A stretch of 7,731 bases of DNA, from assembly GCA_035527455.1 (NCBI GenBank), contig DATLAN010000329.1:1-7731 (forward strand), read 5' to 3'. This stretch comes from DATLAN01 sp035527455 (GTDB taxonomy: Bacteria; Planctomycetota; Planctomycetia; Pirellulales; Thermoguttaceae). A program made the translations under genes and the position numbers. Positions 4,845 to 7,731 of the stretch are shown piece after piece (within the stretch, counting starts at the first letter, position 1; every line of letters begins with the position of its first letter). The notes below the pieces were generated by a model. It was not told the origin of the DNA, did no database searches, and worked only from the letters and a program-made list of their open reading frames with translations.

Positions 4845-5393
4845 ATGGTTACGATAGAGCACATCACGACGGCCCGGCAATTATTCGAGACGGCAGGTCT
4901 TGGACGATGTGAGTTGGTGCGCGGAGAGTTGGTCATGATGACGCCCGCCGGGTTCGAACACGGTTGTCTGACCACGACGATCGCCGCACCGCTGGCCAAC
5001 TTCGTCAAGCAGAAGGGCCTCGGCAAAGTCACCGGCGCGGAGACCGGTTTTCGAATCGGCCGTGATCCGGACACGGTTCGGGCGCCGGACGTGGGTTTCG
5101 TCCGGGCCGAGCGTGTCCCTGCGACGCTCACGACCGGCTTCTTTCAGGGTCCGCCCGATTTGGCCGTCGAGGTGATTTCGCCCAACGACCGGGCCGGTGA
5201 TCTGTTGGCCAAAGTCCAGGACTGGCTGGGCGCGGGCTGCCGCGTGGTTTGGGTTGTCGATCCGGGCACGCGGACTGTTTCCGTCTATCGCGGCGAGAAG
5301 CAGGTGACGATCTTGACGGTCTCGGACGAGGTGACCGGCGAGGACGTTGTGCCGGAGTTTCGTTTGCCGGTGGCGGAGATCTTCGCACCGTAG
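4845..5393 (+). CDS. Uma2-family protein (PD-(D/E)xK nuclease fold)
   Basis: A 182-aa Uma2 (DUF820) protein, full length for the family. These have a restriction-endonuclease fold and are abundant in planctomycetes and cyanobacteria; their biological role is largely unknown. Visible signature: CELVRGELVMMTPAG at 22-36 (Glu23, Glu28), then the HG of EHG at 39-40, RAPDVGFV at 79-86 (Asp82), PDLAVEVISPND at 104-115 (Glu109), Lys123 in LAKVQDWL, and VVWVVDPGTRTVSVY at 134-148. All putative active-site positions (Glu, Asp82, Glu109, Lys123) are kept, so it looks intact. I prefer ATG 4845; an in-frame TTG at 4836 adds three residues. No Shine-Dalgarno sequence is correctly spaced, in line with a near-leaderless transcript. 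The gene converges on the xpb helicase gene, with a hairpin between them. Confidence 0.92.
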   Translation: MVTIEHITTARQLFETAGLGRCELVRGELVMMTPAGFEHGCLTTTIAAPLANFVKQKGLGKVTGAETGFRIGRDPDTVRAPDVGFVRAERVPATLTTGFFQGPPDLAVEVISPNDRAGDLLAKVQDWLGAGCRVVWVVDPGTRTVSVYRGEKQVTILTVSDEVTGEDVVPEFRLPVAEIFAP

Positions 5394-5434
5394 TCGCTTG
5401 AAGTGCGGAGGAATTCGCGGCGATGAAGACCACC

Positions 5435-5456
5435 CCCCCGGAGTGCAATCCGGGGG
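5435..5456. terminator. Candidate hairpin between convergent Uma2 and xpb genes
   Basis: CCCCCGGA (5435-5442), loop GTGCAA, TCCGGGGG (5449-5456): a perfect GC-rich 8-bp stem 41 bp past the Uma2 stop, between two converging genes. No T-run follows on either strand, so classical rho-independent termination is doubtful. The stem may only mark transcript ends. Confidence 0.4.
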
Positions 5457-5535
5457 CGTTGTCGGCCAGCTTGCATTGGCGGGGGCGTTGTTCGTCAGTG
5501 TGCGTTGGCGGAAGCCGGGGCGGCATCGGTCCGCT

Positions 5536-6945
5536 TTAACGCTTTTGTGCCCGGCGGTGGCGGGTGCCTTCGTACGCGTCGCTCTTTCTCCGCCGGCGCG
5601 AGCGGCGTTCTTCGCCGGTGCCGGCGGAGACGATTTCGTAGAGGGTCGCCCGGGCGTTGCCCGACTTGCGGAGGATGCGGCCCAAACGCTGTTTGGCCTG
5701 GCGGCTGGAGGCCGTGCCGCCGATCACGACGGCCACTTTGACCTCGGGCAGATCGACGCCCTCGTCGAGCACCTGGTTGGCGACCAGGGCCGGATAGCTG
5801 CCGTCTTCCAATCCCCGGAGAACCTCCAGGCGTTCCTTCTTTCCGCAGTGGTTCAACAGGCAGGGGATCAGGAACCGCCGCGAGACGTCGCGGGCCATGG
5901 CGTTCGAGCCGGTGAAGACCATGCACGGCTGGCCGGCGTGCAGGCGGAAGAGGTCTTCCAGCACGCGGAGTTTTTCTTCGGCCCGATCCTCGATCGATTT
6001 CTTGGCGAAATAGGCCTTCAGCGCCCGGCGGGCTTCGGGTGTTTTGCCCGTCTCGGCACAGAGATCTTCCCAGGCGAAGTCCGCGTCGGTCTCGCGCCGC
6101 TCGATCATGTAGCTGCGAATCTGCTGCGAGAGTTCGTTGTAGCGGACTTGTTCCTCGGCGGAGAGATGGACGGGAATCCGCACCACTTCGTAATCGGCCA
6201 GGGTCTGTCCCTTGGCGGCGGAGATCGGCATGTCGTAGACGATCGGCCCGACGAGCCAATCGAGATCCACGTGCCGCCCGTCGGAGCGTTGGGGGGTGGC
6301 GGTCAGGCCCATCCGCATCGGCGCGGCCGACATCACGGCGGCGTCGCGGCGGACCGGACCGGGCAGGTGATGGCACTCGTCGAACACCAGCAGGGCGAAC
6401 CGGTTGCCGAAACGCTCCATATGGATGCACGCACTGTCGTACGTGGTGACCGAGACCGGCCGGACCCGAAACACGTTGTCGCCGACGATGCCCGCGTCGA
6501 CGCCGAGCCCTTCGAGGATCCGTCGGTGCCATTGGTACATCAGGTCCCGCACCGGCGCGACGACCAGCGTGGACGTGACCGTTTGCGACATGACGTGCAG
6601 CGCGACTTCCGTCTTGCCGGTGCCGGTGGGCATGACGATGCAGCCGCGGCGGGTCTCCATCCAGGCGTTGACCGCGGCCTGTTGTTCTGTCCTCAACGGA
6701 TGGATCTTGACGCGCGGCCAGCAGACCGGTTGCCAATCGGGCACGTCGTCGTCGTACCGGCAGCCTTCTTCCCGCAGCAGGCCGGCGACCGCTTCATACT
6801 GCATCGCGTCGCATCGCCAGGCGGAGACCCGTGGGTCCCACGCCCAGAGCGACGGCTCGAATACGCGCGAAACCTCCTCGCGCGACATTCCCTCGAGCAC
6901 GAGCGTGCCGCCGGTGAAAGAGAGTCTGGTTGGCGTTGAAGCCAT
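5536..6945 (-). CDS. xpb: XPB/Rad25-type superfamily 2 DNA helicase
   Basis: A 469-aa SF2 ATPase of the XPB/Ssl2 group. These unwind or translocate on DNA in excision repair and, in archaea, pair with Bax1 nuclease. Residues 1-78 form the small N-terminal damage-recognition-like domain. The helicase core follows: LRTEQQAAVNAW (84-95), Walker A MPTGTGKTE (105-113), motif Ia VVAPVRDL (128-135), Walker B DECHH (189-193), motif III GLTATP (213-218), then the second RecA lobe with MVFTGSN (342-348), motif V LDEGVDLPE (393-401) and motif VI QRLGRILRK (419-427). The residues after TATP are QRSDG, so the XPB RED motif appears as Arg220-Ser221-Asp222. The 240-320 insert is where the thumb-like element sits. 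The tail is strongly basic. Length fits compact archaeal and bacterial XPBs. ATG 6943-6945 has no good Shine-Dalgarno sequence. The Bax1 homologue is downstream on the same strand at 2599-3810, beyond a plus-strand island. Confidence 0.93.
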   Translation of the reverse strand: MASTPTRLSFTGGTLVLEGMSREEVSRVFEPSLWAWDPRVSAWRCDAMQYEAVAGLLREEGCRYDDDVPDWQPVCWPRVKIHPLRTEQQAAVNAWMETRRGCIVMPTGTGKTEVALHVMSQTVTSTLVVAPVRDLMYQWHRRILEGLGVDAGIVGDNVFRVRPVSVTTYDSACIHMERFGNRFALLVFDECHHLPGPVRRDAAVMSAAPMRMGLTATPQRSDGRHVDLDWLVGPIVYDMPISAAKGQTLADYEVVRIPVHLSAEEQVRYNELSQQIRSYMIERRETDADFAWEDLCAETGKTPEARRALKAYFAKKSIEDRAEEKLRVLEDLFRLHAGQPCMVFTGSNAMARDVSRRFLIPCLLNHCGKKERLEVLRGLEDGSYPALVANQVLDEGVDLPEVKVAVVIGGTASSRQAKQRLGRILRKSGNARATLYEIVSAGTGEERRSRRRRKSDAYEGTRHRRAQKR

Positions 6946-6973
6946 GGGGCTCGCTGCAAAACGAAGGACACAC

Positions 6974-6989
6974 GGCGTGCAAGCACGCC
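6974..6989. repeat. Perfect 7-bp palindrome in the spacer upstream of xpb
   Basis: GGCGTGC-AA-GCACGCC, a hairpin with a two-base AA centre, the same design as the one at 219-236. Flanking GGACAC (6966-6971) and GTGTCC (7011-7016) could form an outer stem. The 123-bp spacer between the oxidoreductase stop and the xpb start shows no gene and no obvious promoter. The hairpin could end the oxidoreductase transcript, though no T-run follows. Confidence 0.4.
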
Positions 6990-7068
6990 CGCTAAACGGC
7001 TTGCGAAACAGTGTCCGAGAAAACCGCGTTGAATTCTACGCGCCGGCTTGTGTGACTGCAAGCAACGG

Positions 7069-7731
7069 CTACAGCGTCCAGCCTTCGCGATACTCGCGGC
7101 GGATGAACGGGTCGGCTTCCGGGCAGTTGGTCGCCTTGAGATTATCCGGGTCCCAGATCAGCTTTTTGCCGGTCCGATAGGCGACGTTGCCCAGCAGGTT
7201 GTGCTCGATCAACATGCCGGAATAGTCGAAGTTGCAGGTGGTCGGCTCGCCCGTCTTGCAGGCGTGGATCCATTCCTGGTGATGGCCCAACGAAGCCGGA
7301 ATCGACGGTTCGGGACGCTGGAAGTCCTTGAACTTTTCTTCCGGCAGCAGGATGTGCTTTCCGTAATCGGCCAGCAGGTCGCCCTTCTCGCCCTTGAACA
7401 GCATGCCGAGTCCCCACGTGTTCAGGTCGATCTTCTCGTCGGGCGACTCGGGCCGCTTGATGCCGTCGTGCCAGGTGAGCGTCAGGGCGGGCCGCTCGTC
7501 GGTCGCCGGGTGTTCCCAGGTTATCTCCATCCACTTCGCATTGGTGTAGGGCGAAGCGGGCGTGGGGTCGCCGTGGGTCTCGATTGAGGTCGGCTGGCGT
7601 AGTTTCAGCGCCCAGAAGGGCAGGTCGATCACATGGCTGCCCATGTCGCCCAGCGTGCCGTTGCCGAAGTCCCACCAGCGGTTCCACGTGAGGTTGCCCG
7701 GCAGATAGGACTTGTTGTACGGCCGAAACGG
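7069..7731 (-). CDS. Gfo/Idh/MocA-family oxidoreductase, C-terminal part (N-terminus beyond window)
   Basis: 220 residues are open from the right edge to a TAG at 7071-7069. The N-terminal Rossmann NAD(P)-binding domain and any Tat/Sec signal lie outside the window. The visible part is the C-terminal alpha/beta domain: WNRWWDFGNGTLGDMGSHVID at about 16-36, where the D-x-x-x-H motif (Asp29, His33) and Asp36 match the catalytic His region of the family, then KWMEITWEHP, WGLGMLFKGEKGDLLADYG, LGHHQEWIHACKTGEPTTCNFDYSG, and AYRTGKKLIWDPDNLKATN. The last run (typically EWI.ACK.G..t..nF.y.g) is characteristic of the large planctomycete group of secreted or periplasmic Gfo/Idh/MocA sugar oxidoreductases. 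These act on sugars or 3-keto sugars, chemistry related to DUF1080 proteins. The substrate is not predictable. Confidence 0.9.
   Translation of the reverse strand, partial: PFRPYNKSYLPGNLTWNRWWDFGNGTLGDMGSHVIDLPFWALKLRQPTSIETHGDPTPASPYTNAKWMEITWEHPATDERPALTLTWHDGIKRPESPDEKIDLNTWGLGMLFKGEKGDLLADYGKHILLPEEKFKDFQRPEPSIPASLGHHQEWIHACKTGEPTTCNFDYSGMLIEHNLLGNVAYRTGKKLIWDPDNLKATNCPEADPFIRREYREGWTL

Noticed and set aside
4831..4857. Eight-codon ORF (MNCQPWLR) just before and overlapping the Uma2 start
   Set aside because: Its ATG overlaps the predicted -10 box and would lie upstream of the expected transcription start, so it is unlikely to be translated.
5423..5539. 38-codon plus-strand ORF starting ATG AAG ACC ACC with a GGAGGA upstream
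   Set aside because: It runs through the GC-rich hairpin, overlaps the end of xpb on the other strand, and has a composition (runs of Pro, Gly, Arg, Cys) typical of chance GC-rich frames.
5347..6939. 530-codon plus-strand open frame opposite xpb
   Set aside because: The minus-strand frame has all SF2 helicase motifs in order. The plus frame shows only His/Asp/Arg/Gly-rich shadow composition with no domain signature.
1..7731. CRISPR array, tRNA, rRNA or complete insertion sequence
   Set aside because: I saw no regularly spaced repeats with unique spacers, no cloverleaf or conserved rRNA sequence, and no transposase gene in the window.

Overview
The window is GC-rich and reads as a chromosomal piece from a bacterium of the Planctomycetota, probably a Pirellulales relative. 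This is inferred from the gene mix, not from a marker gene. The mix is a Gfo/Idh/MocA oxidoreductase of the GDMGSHVID type, a secreted DUF1080 protein, a secreted sialidase, a Uma2 protein, and short palindromes between genes. Most genes lie on the minus strand. Several have weak Shine-Dalgarno sequences or none.

Layout, left to right: (1) 3-140, a probable C-terminal tail of a plus-strand protein, followed by a palindrome-rich spacer (131-236). (2) A minus-strand block, in transcription order: a DUF1080 protein (2540-1941), a perfect 32-bp inverted repeat (1845-1922), a PaaI-like hotdog thioesterase (1798-1385) and a secreted five-Asp-box sialidase (1342-257). (3) A Bax1/DUF790 nuclease on the minus strand (3810-2599). 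(4) A plus-strand island (3875-5393): a VapB-type ribbon-helix-helix antitoxin with no visible toxin, an XRE-family HTH regulator with its own sigma70-like promoter, and a Uma2 nuclease-fold protein with a second TTGACA promoter inside a small dyad. (5) An XPB-type superfamily 2 helicase on the minus strand (6945-5536). (6) The C-terminal 220 residues of a Gfo/Idh/MocA oxidoreductase, cut by the window edge.

The most interesting point is that the window holds both halves of the XPB-Bax1 helicase-nuclease machine known from archaea. They are on the same strand and in the order helicase then nuclease. About 1.7 kb separates them, filled by an oppositely oriented cassette of antitoxin, regulator and Uma2. 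My reading is that an ancestral xpb-bax1 neighbourhood was invaded by a small mobile or defence-type cassette, but this needs comparison with related genomes. The secreted sialidase, DUF1080 protein and oxidoreductase fit glycan foraging and are probably unrelated to the repair pair.
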